Shown in pieces: positions 19,320 through 28,693 of a stretch of 64,000 nt of DNA. Made by a program: the position numbers and the translations under genes. The stretch spans positions 372,001-436,000 of the forward strand of contig CAYULD010000002.1 of assembly GCA_964445765.1 (NCBI GenBank), given 5' to 3'. This DNA comes from JANPLD01 sp964445765. GTDB taxonomy: Bacteria; Pseudomonadota; Alphaproteobacteria; Rickettsiales; UBA8987. The notes beneath the pieces were generated by a model. It was given only the letters and a program-made list of their open reading frames with translations. It did not search any database and was not told the origin of the DNA. Every line of letters starts with the position of its first letter. The first letter of the stretch is position 1.

Positions 19320-19594
19320 TATAGTTAGTTGTGTTAAGTTTAAGAGTATTTGCAACAAGATAATTTTGCTTTAGAGCAAAGGAAAAATGAGCGAGATAGT
19401 TACTCATATCTGCGAGATTTTTTCTGTAGCAATAAAGCAAAATTAGCAGTTGCCCTTTGGGTTGCTGCAAAAATTAAAAAATAGTTCGTTAAAAAGCTCG
19501 GAGATATCAATAAGTATCTCGCTCGCTTTTTGCCTGCTATTTTTTAATTTTTGACTGGCAACAAATGCTCTTAAACTTAACGCAACTAACTATA
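19320..19594. mobile_element. Twin-arm palindromic element A (275 bp)
   Basis: Terminal inverted repeats of about 33 bp (TATAGTTAGTTG... at 19320 against ...CAACTAACTATA ending 19594) differ at only two positions, both G-U compatible as RNA. Arm 1 is TAATTTTGCTTTA (19361-19373) against TAAAGCAAAATTA (19433-19445), with inner tip stem GAGATA/TATCT and loop GTTACTCA (19399-19406). A small central hairpin (GCAGTTGCCC-TTT-GGGTTGCTGC) follows. Arm 2 is a perfect 17-bp stem (19468-19484 against 19537-19553), with AAAAAGC/GCTTTTT and GAGATA/TATCTC inside and loop TCAATAAG (19507-19514). It has no coding capacity. It separates the receptor from tonB and fills this gap of more than 300 bases. Confidence 0.85.
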
Positions 19595-19611
19595 GTAACA
19601 AAATTTATTTT

Positions 19612-20466
19612 ATGAATGCAAATGCAGTAAATTTTAACAAGATATTTTTTGACGCACAATCTGTTTACACAGCAAGCGTTATAAAATCTTTCTTTATGCA
19701 TTTAACTATTCTTTTTCTGGTTTTGTTACCAATTATTGCAAAGCAAAATCGTGAAGAAGAAAGAATTATTCCGATTAGAATTTCAATGGTTAGTGTTGCC
19801 GCACCAAATATTAATCAAGATTTACAAAAAAATTCTGATAAGATTAAAAATCTTGATGCACCAGTTAAAAATAAACCTCTTAAAAAAGAGCCTCAAAAAG
19901 AATTGGCTAAAAAGCCTTTAATAAATAAAAAAGTAGAGATTAAAGATACCGCAACAAAAAAGCAGGAAATTATTCCGGCAAAGAAAAGTGAATTTGCAGA
20001 GCTTCCAAAACCTGCTTCAATGAGACAAAAGCCTAAAACAGATAATATTGTTAAAGAAAAACCCAAAAGCCAAGATGTTTCTGAGGTTAAAGAAGTTGAT
20101 TACACTCAAAAAATTAGGGAATCAAACATAACAACTAAAAAGCAAATTACTGCTAATGGCAAAGGTAATTCTGTTTCTAATGTTATGCCAACCCTTACAG
20201 AAGCGGATTATCTTTCTACCACTCCGCCAATTTACCCATCTAGGTCAATAGAGCTTGGGCAGCAAGGAACTGTAATTATCAGAGCCTTAATTTCTGCAAA
20301 TGGTGGGCAAGTTCAAAAGGTTGCAATTCATAAATCATCTGGCTTTTCTATGCTTGATAATTCCGCACTAGATGCCGTAAAAGATTGGAAATTTAAGCCT
20401 TTTACAAGTAAATCTGTGCCAATATCTGGCTGGGTTATGGTGCCAGTTAAATTCGTTATTAGGTAA
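19612..20466 (+). CDS. tonB: Energy transducer TonB
   Basis: Transfers proton-motive energy from the inner membrane to the receptor. It has 284 residues: one N-terminal transmembrane helix (about 25-44, SFFMHLTILFLVLLPIIA), a Lys/Pro-rich periplasmic spacer (about 65-165), and the TonB C-terminal domain (about 200-284) with YPSRSIELGQQGTVIIRALI, SSGFSMLDNSALDAVKDW and KFKPF. exbB and exbD are not in the window. The upstream 17 bases separate it from element A, so the native promoter or the link to the receptor transcript may have been altered by the insertion. Confidence 0.93.
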   Translation: MNANAVNFNKIFFDAQSVYTASVIKSFFMHLTILFLVLLPIIAKQNREEERIIPIRISMVSVAAPNINQDLQKNSDKIKNLDAPVKNKPLKKEPQKELAKKPLINKKVEIKDTATKKQEIIPAKKSEFAELPKPASMRQKPKTDNIVKEKPKSQDVSEVKEVDYTQKIRESNITTKKQITANGKGNSVSNVMPTLTEADYLSTTPPIYPSRSIELGQQGTVIIRALISANGGQVQKVAIHKSSGFSMLDNSALDAVKDWKFKPFTSKSVPISGWVMVPVKFVIR

Positions 20467-20527
20467 AATTAACCTTGAAAAACCTTGATTTTTCTATATT
20501 ACAACAACCAAACAAAGCAAAAAACCT

Positions 20528-21610
20528 ATGAATACACAAACTAAACTTGCTACAAATTTTGAACAAGAAAATGATATTCTAAAAAGATTTAACCTTCTTA
20601 AAGAGCAAAATCCAGCAATTCGCCCTAAAGATGCAGCTATTGAGCTTGGCGTTACAGAGGAAGAATTAGTTGCCGCAAGAATTGATGGCAAAACTATCTT
20701 CCGCCTTGAAAATAAGCCTGAAGAAATTCTGCTAGAAGTTCATAAATTTGGTGAAGTTACAGCTTTAACTCGCAATGAATCAGTGGTTCATGAAAGAAAA
20801 GGTGTTTATAATAATGTATCATTTTTCACAGAAGGGCCAATGAGAATGGGCTTAGCAGTAAATGCAGATATTGACCTTCGCTTATTTATGGCACATTGGG
20901 CTTCTGCATATGCAGTTGAAGAACAAACTAAAGCAGGCCCTAAAAAATCTATTCAATTTTATGGTAAAGATGGTTTAGCAATTCATAAAATTTACCTCAC
21001 TTCAAAATCTGATGAAAATGCTTATTTGCAAGTTGTTAATAAATATCGTGCAACTAATCAAGCAACCGAAATTTCTGTTACAGCACCTGAGCCAAAAAGG
21101 CCTGATCTTCCTGATAGTGAAGTTGATTATAAGGGCTTTGAAGCCGAGCTTAGAAACTTAAAAGATACTCACGATTTTTATATTCTTCTTAGAAAATATA
21201 AAATTGGTAGAGTGCAAGCATTAAGGCTAGTTAGTGATGAATTTGCTTATCGCCTTGATAATTCATCAGTTAGAAAAGTTCTAGAAGGTGCAAGGGATAA
21301 AAATTGCGAAATTATGGTTTTTGTTGGTAATCGTGGTTGTTTACAAATTCATACTGGCGAAGTGCAGAAACTTGTTGAATATGGTGAGTTCTACAATGTT
21401 TTAGATCCAAAATTTAACCTTCATATCAAAGAATCTGAGATTGATTCAACTTGGGTTACTAGAAAGCCAACTGAAGATGGTATTGTTACTGGCGTTGAAA
21501 TTTATGACAAAAACCAAGAGTTAATCTGCACATTTTTTGGTAAAAGAAAACCGGGTATTCCAGAGCTAGAATTATGGCGTGAAATTGTTTCTACACTGCC
21601 AAAAGCCTAA
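20528..21610 (+). CDS. hemS: HemS/HmuS-type haemin-degrading factor
   Basis: Cytoplasmic haem-handling protein (chaperone or haem-degrading enzyme, as in HemS, ChuS and HmuS). It has 360 residues of typical length. It is built of two homologous halves, each with a GEV/G-x-V-x-x-x-x-R-N-E-start and the signature GNRGCLQIHTGEV in the second half (about 266-280). Conserved segments include VHERKGVYNNVSF, VNADIDLRLFMAHWASAYAV, IQFYGKDGLAIHKIYLT and FNLHIKESEIDSTWVTRKPT. It lies 61 bases after tonB, completing a receptor-TonB-HemS haem locus. The periplasmic binding protein and ABC permease are not here. Confidence 0.93.
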   Translation: MNTQTKLATNFEQENDILKRFNLLKEQNPAIRPKDAAIELGVTEEELVAARIDGKTIFRLENKPEEILLEVHKFGEVTALTRNESVVHERKGVYNNVSFFTEGPMRMGLAVNADIDLRLFMAHWASAYAVEEQTKAGPKKSIQFYGKDGLAIHKIYLTSKSDENAYLQVVNKYRATNQATEISVTAPEPKRPDLPDSEVDYKGFEAELRNLKDTHDFYILLRKYKIGRVQALRLVSDEFAYRLDNSSVRKVLEGARDKNCEIMVFVGNRGCLQIHTGEVQKLVEYGEFYNVLDPKFNLHIKESEIDSTWVTRKPTEDGIVTGVEIYDKNQELICTFFGKRKPGIPELELWREIVSTLPKA

Positions 21611-21655
21611 CTTCAATAACCTCTGGATTGGATTTATCAAACTACAATTTCTAAA

Positions 21656-22330
21656 ATGAACAATAAGCCAAAGGCAGTTGTGCTTTTAAGTGGCGGTTTA
21701 GATTCTGCAACTGTTGCAGCCTTTGCAAAAAATCAAGGCTTTGATGTTTATGCACTTAGTTTTTCTTATGGGCAAAGGCATAAAATAGAATTGGAATTCG
21801 CAAAAAAACAAGCCGAAATTCAAAAATTAAAAGAGCATAAAATTATCAATATTGATTTGCGTGCTTTTGGTGGCTCAGCTTTAACTGATGAAATTGCAGT
21901 TCCTAAAAATAGAGATAACGAAATTATAAATAAAGAAATTCCGATAACTTATGTGCCTGCTAGAAATACAATTTTTCTATCTTACGCACTTGCTTATGCA
22001 GAAGTTTTAGGTGCAAATGATATTTTTATAGGTGTTAATGCACTTGATTATAGTGGCTATCCTGATTGCAGGCCAGAATATATAAAAACTTTCGAAAAAC
22101 TTGCAAATTTAGCAACCAAAGCTGGCGTTGAACAAGGCTTATTTAGAATTAACACACCCTTATTAAATCTAACAAAAGCGGATATAATAAAACTTGGTTA
22201 TGAATTAGGCGTTGATTTTGAAAATACAATTTCTTGTTATGATCCAAACCCGATTGATAATAAACCTTGCGGTTTTTGTGATGCTTGTATTTTAAGAAAT
22301 AAAGGCTTTAGAGAAGCAGGAATTTCCTAA
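21656..22330 (+). CDS. queC: 7-cyano-7-deazaguanine synthase QueC
   Basis: Converts 7-carboxy-7-deazaguanine to preQ0 with ATP and ammonia, for queuosine in tRNA. It has 224 residues: PP-loop [16 protein letters not shown] at 9-24, [10 protein letters not shown], and a C-terminal zinc site [20 protein letters not shown]. Its last four bases overlap the end of the convergent methyltransferase gene. No other queuosine gene is in the window. Confidence 0.96.
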   Translation: MNNKPKAVVLLSGGLDSATVAAFAKNQGFDVYALSFSYGQRHKIELEFAKKQAEIQKLKEHKIINIDLRAFGGSALTDEIAVPKNRDNEIINKEIPITYVPARNTIFLSYALAYAEVLGANDIFIGVNALDYSGYPDCRPEYIKTFEKLANLATKAGVEQGLFRINTPLLNLTKADIIKLGYELGVDFENTISCYDPNPIDNKPCGFCDACILRNKGFREAGIS

Positions 22331-23322
22331 CTAACAGCCCCTCCTAATCTTTTCAGCTCAGCATCAACAATATTTTTAGAATTATTGAAAAATAAACTTC
22401 TAACAAATTCTTTTGAATAGCGATTTAATTTACTAAAAATTCTAAATAGGGGCTTCTTCTTTTTATAAATTTCTGCTTTTTCACCTTGCGAGAAAATTTG
22501 CCATAAATTTTCATAATTTTCTGGCATAGAAATTTTCATTTCTAATTTAGGCTCATTAACTTTTCTAGCCGCTAGAATAGTTCCAGCTTGATTATTAGGG
22601 TGGTTAATCACTTCAAAACCCGCTTTAGTTAGAATTGCTTTTAGGGTTAAATGATTAAAATTATAAATATGTGCGTAATGAAAACGATTAATTGGTGAAT
22701 GATAGCTATGCTCAACATCTGGCACATCAATCATTATAATACCATTAAATTTTAGCCATTTGCTTATGTGAATAAGGGCTGATAATGGCCTTTGTAAATG
22801 TTCTAAAACATGATGAATTGTAATAACATCAAATGATTCATTTTCAATTTTTGCTTCTTGAAAAATGGAATTTACAATTTTTACATCAAAATTTTCTCTG
22901 GTATATTTTGAATATCCTTCGTGAGGCTCAATGCCAGTAACATCAAAACCTTGTTTTTTAGCGACATATAAAAACTCCCCTGAGCCACTTCCAATATCTA
23001 ATAATTTTACATTGTTTTCTGTAAAATTTTTAAGCCTGTTTAATCTTTCTAATGCGTTTTGAGTATATCTTAAAATATGTTTATTTTTAGGCTTAAAAGC
23101 TGATTTATAATCACTGCGATATTGTTCGCGATAATATTCTTTTAGCTCATCTTCTGATGGTATTGGGTGGCTATGAACAAGGCCACAATTTGTGCATATT
23201 GCGGTGGTTAAATCTTGATAATGCCTGCCTTTATTTGCAACTATTCTGATCTCAGTATTGCCACAAACCTTGCATTCATCATTAGCATTAATAATTTCAC
23301 CAACTTTATAATTAAATTTCAT
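22327..23322 (-). CDS. Class I SAM methyltransferase with N-terminal zinc ribbon
   Basis: 331 residues from the ATG at 23322; a TTG seven codons earlier (23343) is a weaker alternative. The N-terminus carries CKVCG and [13 protein letters not shown], a four-Cys zinc ribbon of the type found in sugar C-methyltransferases and related enzymes. The methyltransferase core has motif [21 protein letters not shown], acidic end GIEPHEGY, and [15 protein letters not shown]. The C-terminal part is basic. The substrate is unknown; a cell-surface glycan or lipid is plausible. It is single and not close to the sugar genes at 43-46 kb. Confidence 0.8.
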   Translation of the reverse strand: MKFNYKVGEIINANDECKVCGNTEIRIVANKGRHYQDLTTAICTNCGLVHSHPIPSEDELKEYYREQYRSDYKSAFKPKNKHILRYTQNALERLNRLKNFTENNVKLLDIGSGSGEFLYVAKKQGFDVTGIEPHEGYSKYTRENFDVKIVNSIFQEAKIENESFDVITIHHVLEHLQRPLSALIHISKWLKFNGIIMIDVPDVEHSYHSPINRFHYAHIYNFNHLTLKAILTKAGFEVINHPNNQAGTILAARKVNEPKLEMKISMPENYENLWQIFSQGEKAEIYKKKKPLFRIFSKLNRYSKEFVRSLFFNNSKNIVDAELKRLGGAVS

Positions 23323-23370
23323 AAAAGATTTTTTATCGGACAATATAAATAACTTTATGCAATAATAAAC

Positions 23371-23649
23371 TTATTTATAAAAATGCTCTAGAATACTTGA
23401 AATTCCCATTGCTATAAAACATATGCCAGCAATTAATTTTAGGGGAATCATCGCTAAATATTTTGATGCGTAACTTCCGAGTAAAACCGCTATAGCACAA
23501 GAAGCAACAAGTGCCAAAGAAGATGCAAAAAACACCATTAAAGGGCTAACCCCTTCTTTACTTGCATAAACTGTGGTTGCAATTTGCGTTTTATCGCCAA
23601 GCTCTGCAATAAAAATTGTGGTAAAGATTGTAATTAAGTAAGAAGGCAT
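23371..23649 (-). CDS. TMEM165/GDT1 family membrane protein, single-repeat form
   Basis: 92 residues with three hydrophobic helices. The family signature FIAELGDKTQIATTVYAS lies at about 13-30. Typical GDT1 proteins are two copies of this repeat in one chain. This is the half-size form, which must dimerise or pair with a second half not seen here. Members transport Mn2+/Ca2+ against protons. It lies between flhB and the methyltransferase gene on the same strand. Confidence 0.85.
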   Translation of the reverse strand: MPSYLITIFTTIFIAELGDKTQIATTVYASKEGVSPLMVFFASSLALVASCAIAVLLGSYASKYLAMIPLKLIAGICFIAMGISSILEHFYK

Positions 23650-23697
23650 TTTGTTTTTGAATTTGATTGTAATTATTAAATAATAAAACTTTTTATT

Positions 23698-24771
23698 TTA
23701 AGCCGCTTTTTCTTGTTTAAGTTTATAAACATAGGCGATAATTTCTGCAACTGCTTTATAATGCTCAATTGGGATTTCCTCTTCCAAATCACAGGTTTGA
23801 TAAAGCGACTTTGCAAGATTTCTATTTGTAACAACTGGCACATTATTTTCTTCGGCAACCTCAATAATTTTAAGGGCTAAATCATCTTGACCAAGTGCAA
23901 TAATGGTTGGGGCTTTCATTTCAGTGGTTTTATATAAAAGTGCCACTGCATAATGGGTTGGGTTTCTAATTACAACATCAGCTTTTGGAACTGCCGCCAT
24001 CATTCTTCTTCTGGCTCGTTGCTCCCTAATTTGTTTGAGTTTTGATTTAACTTCTGGGTTTCCTTCGGTTTGCTTAAATTCCTCTTTTAATTCTTGTTTG
24101 CTCATTCTTAAATTTTTAAGATATTCAAAGCGTTGATATAAAAAATCAACTAATGCGATAAGCATCATTATTGCCGCAACATATAAAACAATCTTAAAGC
24201 ATAAGATTAAAATATACGCATTTATTGTAAATATTTCTTGCTCAGGAAGGTTAATAATGTTTGAGATTTCCGCCACCATTAAGGCATAAGTAATATAACC
24301 AATGATAGAAATTTTAATAATTCCTTTAATGAATTCTAAAACAGAACGGCCAGAAAATATTCTTTTTAACCCAGATAAAAGTGAGATTTTTTCTAATTTA
24401 GGTATTAGTGGCTCAACAGAAAAAACTACTCCATTTTGCATAAAACTAGATAATAAAGCGATAATTATTGTAATGCCAAGTGGCATAAACATAATTTCTG
24501 CAAATATTAAAAAACTTTCATAAAAAAATCTTGAAGCAGTTTCACGAGAAATTCTTATTGAATCTGAGTTTTCTATGAAAGAGGCTAAAGAAATTGCACC
24601 TTCACTTCCAAGTTTAGGAACTAGCCATAAAATAAAAATAGCTAAATACACGAAAAGCAAAAAACTTGAGATCTCTCTTGAAAAGGCAACTTGCCCTTTT
24701 TCAACGGCTTGGTCTATTCTTCGTGAGGTGGGCTCCTCAGTTTTTTCTAAATCGTCATCACCTTCAGCCAT
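23698..24771 (-). CDS. flhB: Flagellar biosynthesis protein FlhB
   Basis: Export-gate component that switches substrate specificity of the flagellar type III system. It has 357 residues: N-terminal EKTEEPTSRRIDQAVEKGQV, four hydrophobic helices (about 30-210), and the cytoplasmic domain with the self-cleavage motif NPTH at 270-273 (VIRNPTHYAVAL). The C-terminal end is IEHYKAVAEIIAYVYKLK. A second, free-standing copy of the C-terminal domain (flhX) occurs at 33992-34261. It diverges from the AsmA-like gene. Confidence 0.96.
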   Translation of the reverse strand: MAEGDDDLEKTEEPTSRRIDQAVEKGQVAFSREISSFLLFVYLAIFILWLVPKLGSEGAISLASFIENSDSIRISRETASRFFYESFLIFAEIMFMPLGITIIIALLSSFMQNGVVFSVEPLIPKLEKISLLSGLKRIFSGRSVLEFIKGIIKISIIGYITYALMVAEISNIINLPEQEIFTINAYILILCFKIVLYVAAIMMLIALVDFLYQRFEYLKNLRMSKQELKEEFKQTEGNPEVKSKLKQIREQRARRRMMAAVPKADVVIRNPTHYAVALLYKTTEMKAPTIIALGQDDLALKIIEVAEENNVPVVTNRNLAKSLYQTCDLEEEIPIEHYKAVAEIIAYVYKLKQEKAA

Positions 24772-24840
24772 AAAAGCTAAATATTATAGATTATAAAACT
24801 CTTTTGAATATTATATAAATAAGAATTTTAATATAAAGCA

Positions 24841-27800
24841 GTGAATTTATTTATAAAAATTTTTGGCAGAATTATTTTTTATTCCGCATTATTTGCGATA
24901 ATTTTCGCCTGCCTATTTTTATTTGTATTTTATAGTGAGGAAAAAATTATCCCACCGCAAAATATTAATTATCTTGAAGATATAATTGAAGGCTCGGGTA
25001 AAAATATCCAAGTTTATATTGGCTCTGCTAAGGCACATTTTGAAGGCTTTAAGGAGGGCTTTACAATAATTTTTTATAACAGTTATATAAATTTGGGTGA
25101 AGATATTATTATCTCAACACCTATGATGCGGGCTAAAATAAAGCCCTCTGATTTATTAATTGCAAAAATTAGGTTTAGAGAAATAATTATTGAAAAACCG
25201 CAATTTCTATTCAAAGCTACTAAAGGCGGTGATTTTTTTGATAGCTCAAGTGAAGAAAGTATCGCATCACTTTATAAAACTTCAGTTGCAGGGCTTTTTG
25301 ATTTAGTAAGTAAAGATAAAAATATTATACCTGTTGAATCTATTTCATTATCAGATGCAATTTTTAGCTTTAACCGGGATAATGAATATCAAAATTGGAA
25401 GATTAACAAAGCTAAATTTAGTTTTTATTCTCTACAAAATTCTACTTATTTAAGAACAGAAATTAATACTAAAATTCTTGAAAAAGATAGCACTTTAATT
25501 GCAGATTCCAGAGTTCTGAAAGATAAAAAAATGAAAATTGATATTGAATATATTAATTTTCCAGCTTCTTCACTTTCTGAGGTTATTTCTGATTTATCTT
25601 GGCTAAAAAAACTAAGCCCAATATTAAACGGCAAAGCAGAAATTATGTTCAGCGATAGGGGTTCTTCTAGCACAATTTCATTGAATAGTGCGTTAAAATT
25701 TAAGCAAAAATGGCTTAAAAATTCCAAAATTAATTTTGCAGGTGAGCTCTATTTAACCCCCAATGAGCAAACTAATATCATTAGCCCAACAATTCGTGGT
25801 GCAGTAATGCTTGAAAGTTTGGAAATGGAAAGGCTTCCAAAATTATGGCCAGAAAATATCGGCAAGGATATTAGACAAAAAGTTTTAGAAAGCTATTCCA
25901 AAGGATTTTTTGATAAATTAGCGGTAAATTTTATCTATGATTTTAACGATATAAAATTTGAAAATTTATTAAGTGAAAAAATTTCTGCAAAGGGAATCAT
26001 AAAAAATTCTTCAATAAATTTTAACCCTTTATATCCAACTCTTGAAAGGGTAACTGGGGAATTTCAGCTTGAAGATGATAATATTTCAATGCTAGTTTCT
26101 GAAGGCTATATTGGCAATTATAAATTTAATAATATTAATGCCAAATTAAATGGTCTTAGCCAACAAGATAGTATTTTAGAATTAGAAGGAATTGGAGAGG
26201 GTGATGTTAATGAGTTAAAACCATTGTTAAAAGCCGTAACTAAGGGCAGGGATAAAGATTTTTATTATAATACACACGAAATTTCTGCTTATTCTAAAAC
26301 GAAATTTTATTATAAAGATAATGTAAATAATGGTTTTGATAAAAGATTTTTACAACTAAATATTAGCACTAAGCTAGAAAATATTTTAGTTAAAAATATA
26401 TTAGAAAATATCAATTTTTCAGCCAAAAAAGGAAAGTTACAAGTTGATAATAATGGTGTAACACTAAAAGCAAAGGGTAATATAAATAATTCTGATGAGG
26501 CTGAAATTAAAGCTATTGTTGGTTTTGAAAAGGTTAATGATGTTGAAATAAAATTAAAGGCTAATCTATCTGAAAAAAATATTGGTTTAATCGTTAAAGA
26601 TTTTGATAAATATTTCACAGGAAAAACCAACTTAATTGCTGAATATAAAAGCCTAGATAATGATAATGTTTTTTCAGCAAATCTTGATTTTGATAATAGT
26701 AAAATTAATTTTCCTTATCTTTCAATTAATAAAGATATTGGTGAGAAGATCTCCGCATCATTAACGGGTAAATTTTTATCTGATAAAGCTATAGAAATAG
26801 CAAAATTTAGAATTACCTCCAAGGAAGGCGTTTCAGATGGAAAGGCAATAATCTCAAGAAAATCTGGGCTTATTGCAGATGAATTTTATTTCAGTAGGCT
26901 TGTTACAGGCAATAATGATGCAAGTATATTTCTTTCATCTCTCAAAAACTCAAATTATACAGATTATAAAATAAAAGTAACTGGCAGAATTTTTGATATT
27001 TCTTCACTAACGCAAAATTATCAAATGCTAACCGGTGATGAGAAAACCAATATTTCACTTGATTTAGATGTATCAAAATTAGCAATGTCTAAAGCTATCA
27101 ATCTCAATAATGCTAGGGGCTATTTAAGATGCGATGTTAATTCTTGCTTTAAGTCTGAGTTTTCAGGAAAATTTGATGATGGCAAGGTTTTCAGCCTTTC
27201 TTATCTGCCAGAAGATGAAGCGAACATCAGAAGCAACAAAAAACTATATGTATATACAAATGATGCAGGGCAATTAATAAGCGGTATGGGTGCTAAGGCA
27301 AATATTATAGGTGGTGAAGCAGTGGTTGAAGGATATGCAGATAGCAAAAAAGATGAGGTTATTGAAGGAAAAATAAAAATGAAAAATTATAAAATTACTG
27401 AAGTGCCAGTGCTTGCAAGAATTTTTTCTCTCGCAAGCCTTACTGGAATTACAGATCTTATGACCGGCGGGGGAATTCCAATGAAAAGTTTAGAGGGTGA
27501 TTTTACCATTAAACACGAATTTTTATCAATCAAAAATGTTATGACACACGGCAATTCTCTAGGTTTAACAAGTCGCGGCACTATAAATCTTGAAACATCT
27601 GAGGTTGATATATCTGGTGCTGTAACACCTTCATATTCAGTAAATGCTTTATTTAACAGAATACCAATTATAAAATATTTATCAGGTAATAAAGGGGAAG
27701 GGATTATTGCTACAAAATATTTTATCTCTGGAAAATATCCAAATGCTAATGTTTCAGTAAATGCATTTTCAGCATTAACACCCGGAGTTTTAAGGGAAAT

Positions 27801-27861
27801 TTGGGGCAAAGCTGAAACTGATATTGATAAAAAAACTAAGAAAATAAATGAAAATAAATGA
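24841..27861 (+). CDS. Large AsmA-like/YhdP-type envelope protein
   Basis: 1006 residues from a GTG start (no nearby in-frame ATG). One N-terminal transmembrane helix (about 8-32) anchors a long periplasmic part made of repeating beta strands, typical of the AsmA/TamB/YhdP bridge proteins that carry phospholipids between membranes. The C-terminal 250 residues (ITEVPVLARIFSLASLTGI, then GGGIPMKSLEGDFTIKHEFL and GTINLETSEVDISGAVTPSY) match the AsmA-like C-terminal domain. It overlaps rsmA by 14 bases, so the two are translationally linked. The exact family member is uncertain. Confidence 0.83.
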   Translation: MNLFIKIFGRIIFYSALFAIIFACLFLFVFYSEEKIIPPQNINYLEDIIEGSGKNIQVYIGSAKAHFEGFKEGFTIIFYNSYINLGEDIIISTPMMRAKIKPSDLLIAKIRFREIIIEKPQFLFKATKGGDFFDSSSEESIASLYKTSVAGLFDLVSKDKNIIPVESISLSDAIFSFNRDNEYQNWKINKAKFSFYSLQNSTYLRTEINTKILEKDSTLIADSRVLKDKKMKIDIEYINFPASSLSEVISDLSWLKKLSPILNGKAEIMFSDRGSSSTISLNSALKFKQKWLKNSKINFAGELYLTPNEQTNIISPTIRGAVMLESLEMERLPKLWPENIGKDIRQKVLESYSKGFFDKLAVNFIYDFNDIKFENLLSEKISAKGIIKNSSINFNPLYPTLERVTGEFQLEDDNISMLVSEGYIGNYKFNNINAKLNGLSQQDSILELEGIGEGDVNELKPLLKAVTKGRDKDFYYNTHEISAYSKTKFYYKDNVNNGFDKRFLQLNISTKLENILVKNILENINFSAKKGKLQVDNNGVTLKAKGNINNSDEAEIKAIVGFEKVNDVEIKLKANLSEKNIGLIVKDFDKYFTGKTNLIAEYKSLDNDNVFSANLDFDNSKINFPYLSINKDIGEKISASLTGKFLSDKAIEIAKFRITSKEGVSDGKAIISRKSGLIADEFYFSRLVTGNNDASIFLSSLKNSNYTDYKIKVTGRIFDISSLTQNYQMLTGDEKTNISLDLDVSKLAMSKAINLNNARGYLRCDVNSCFKSEFSGKFDDGKVFSLSYLPEDEANIRSNKKLYVYTNDAGQLISGMGAKANIIGGEAVVEGYADSKKDEVIEGKIKMKNYKITEVPVLARIFSLASLTGITDLMTGGGIPMKSLEGDFTIKHEFLSIKNVMTHGNSLGLTSRGTINLETSEVDISGAVTPSYSVNALFNRIPIIKYLSGNKGEGIIATKYFISGKYPNANVSVNAFSALTPGVLREIWGKAETDIDKKTKKINENK

Positions 27862-28693
27862 GAAGTTAAATAATCTGCCACCCATTAGCCAAGTGCTTAA
27901 AGAGAATGATTTCTTTACTAAAAAATCTCTTGGGCAAAATTTTATTTTTGACTTAAACTTCACCTCTAAAATTGCTAAACAAGCAGGAGATATTTCTAAT
28001 AATCTTATTATTGAAATTGGCGGTGGTGCTGGCTCTCTAACTAGGGCAATATTGGCAGAAAACCCTAAAAAATTAGTTGTTATTGAAAAAGATGAAAGAT
28101 GTATAAAAATTTTATCTGAGCTTAAAGAATTAAGTGAAGGCAAGCTAGAAATTATTAGCGAAGACGCACTTAAAATAGATTATAAAAAAATTGTAAATCA
28201 GCATAATTTACCAACCAAAATTATTTCTAATTTGCCATATAATGTTGGCACAGAGCTATTACTTAATTGGTATAAGAATGCTAATATTTTTGAAGAATTT
28301 ATTTTAATGTTTCAAAAAGAAGTTGCAGAAAGAATCGTTGCAAAATTAGGCTCAGAAAATTATGGCAGATTATCAATTATTTCTAATATTCTTGCAGAGT
28401 CAGAAATATTATTTTTAGTTCCACCTTCAATATTTTATCCGCCACCTAAAATTTATTCTGCGATTATAAAAATCAATCCAAGAAAATCTCCATTATTTGA
28501 AACTGATATAGAAAAACTCGCAAAAGTTACAGCTTCTGCATTTAATCAACGCCGAAAAACTATTAGAAATTCTCTAAAAAAATTATTTTCAGACAATACA
28601 GAAAAAATACTACAAGATTTATCTATTGATGCTAATTTAAGGGCGGAAAATTTATCACCAGAGCAATTTGCAAATTTATCAAAAATTTTATGA
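27848..28693 (+). CDS. rsmA: 16S rRNA (adenine1518/1519-N6)-dimethyltransferase
   Basis: Dimethylates two adenines in the 3' hairpin of 16S rRNA. It has 281 residues: KKSLGQNFIFD start, motif I IEIGGGAGSLTRAIL, catalytic ISNLPYNVGTELL, the PPSIFYPPPKIYSAII segment and the RRKTIRNSLKK basic end. The ATG lies inside the end of the AsmA-like gene, and its stop overlaps the mscS start as ATGA, so the three genes form a coupled unit. Confidence 0.96.
   Translation: MKINEKLNNLPPISQVLKENDFFTKKSLGQNFIFDLNFTSKIAKQAGDISNNLIIEIGGGAGSLTRAILAENPKKLVVIEKDERCIKILSELKELSEGKLEIISEDALKIDYKKIVNQHNLPTKIISNLPYNVGTELLLNWYKNANIFEEFILMFQKEVAERIVAKLGSENYGRLSIISNILAESEILFLVPPSIFYPPPKIYSAIIKINPRKSPLFETDIEKLAKVTASAFNQRRKTIRNSLKKLFSDNTEKILQDLSIDANLRAENLSPEQFANLSKIL

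Noticed and set aside
19129..19470. A 113-codon minus-strand frame across the end of the receptor gene and element A
   Set aside because: It spans a palindromic element and a real gene end; the translation is low-complexity with no family resemblance.
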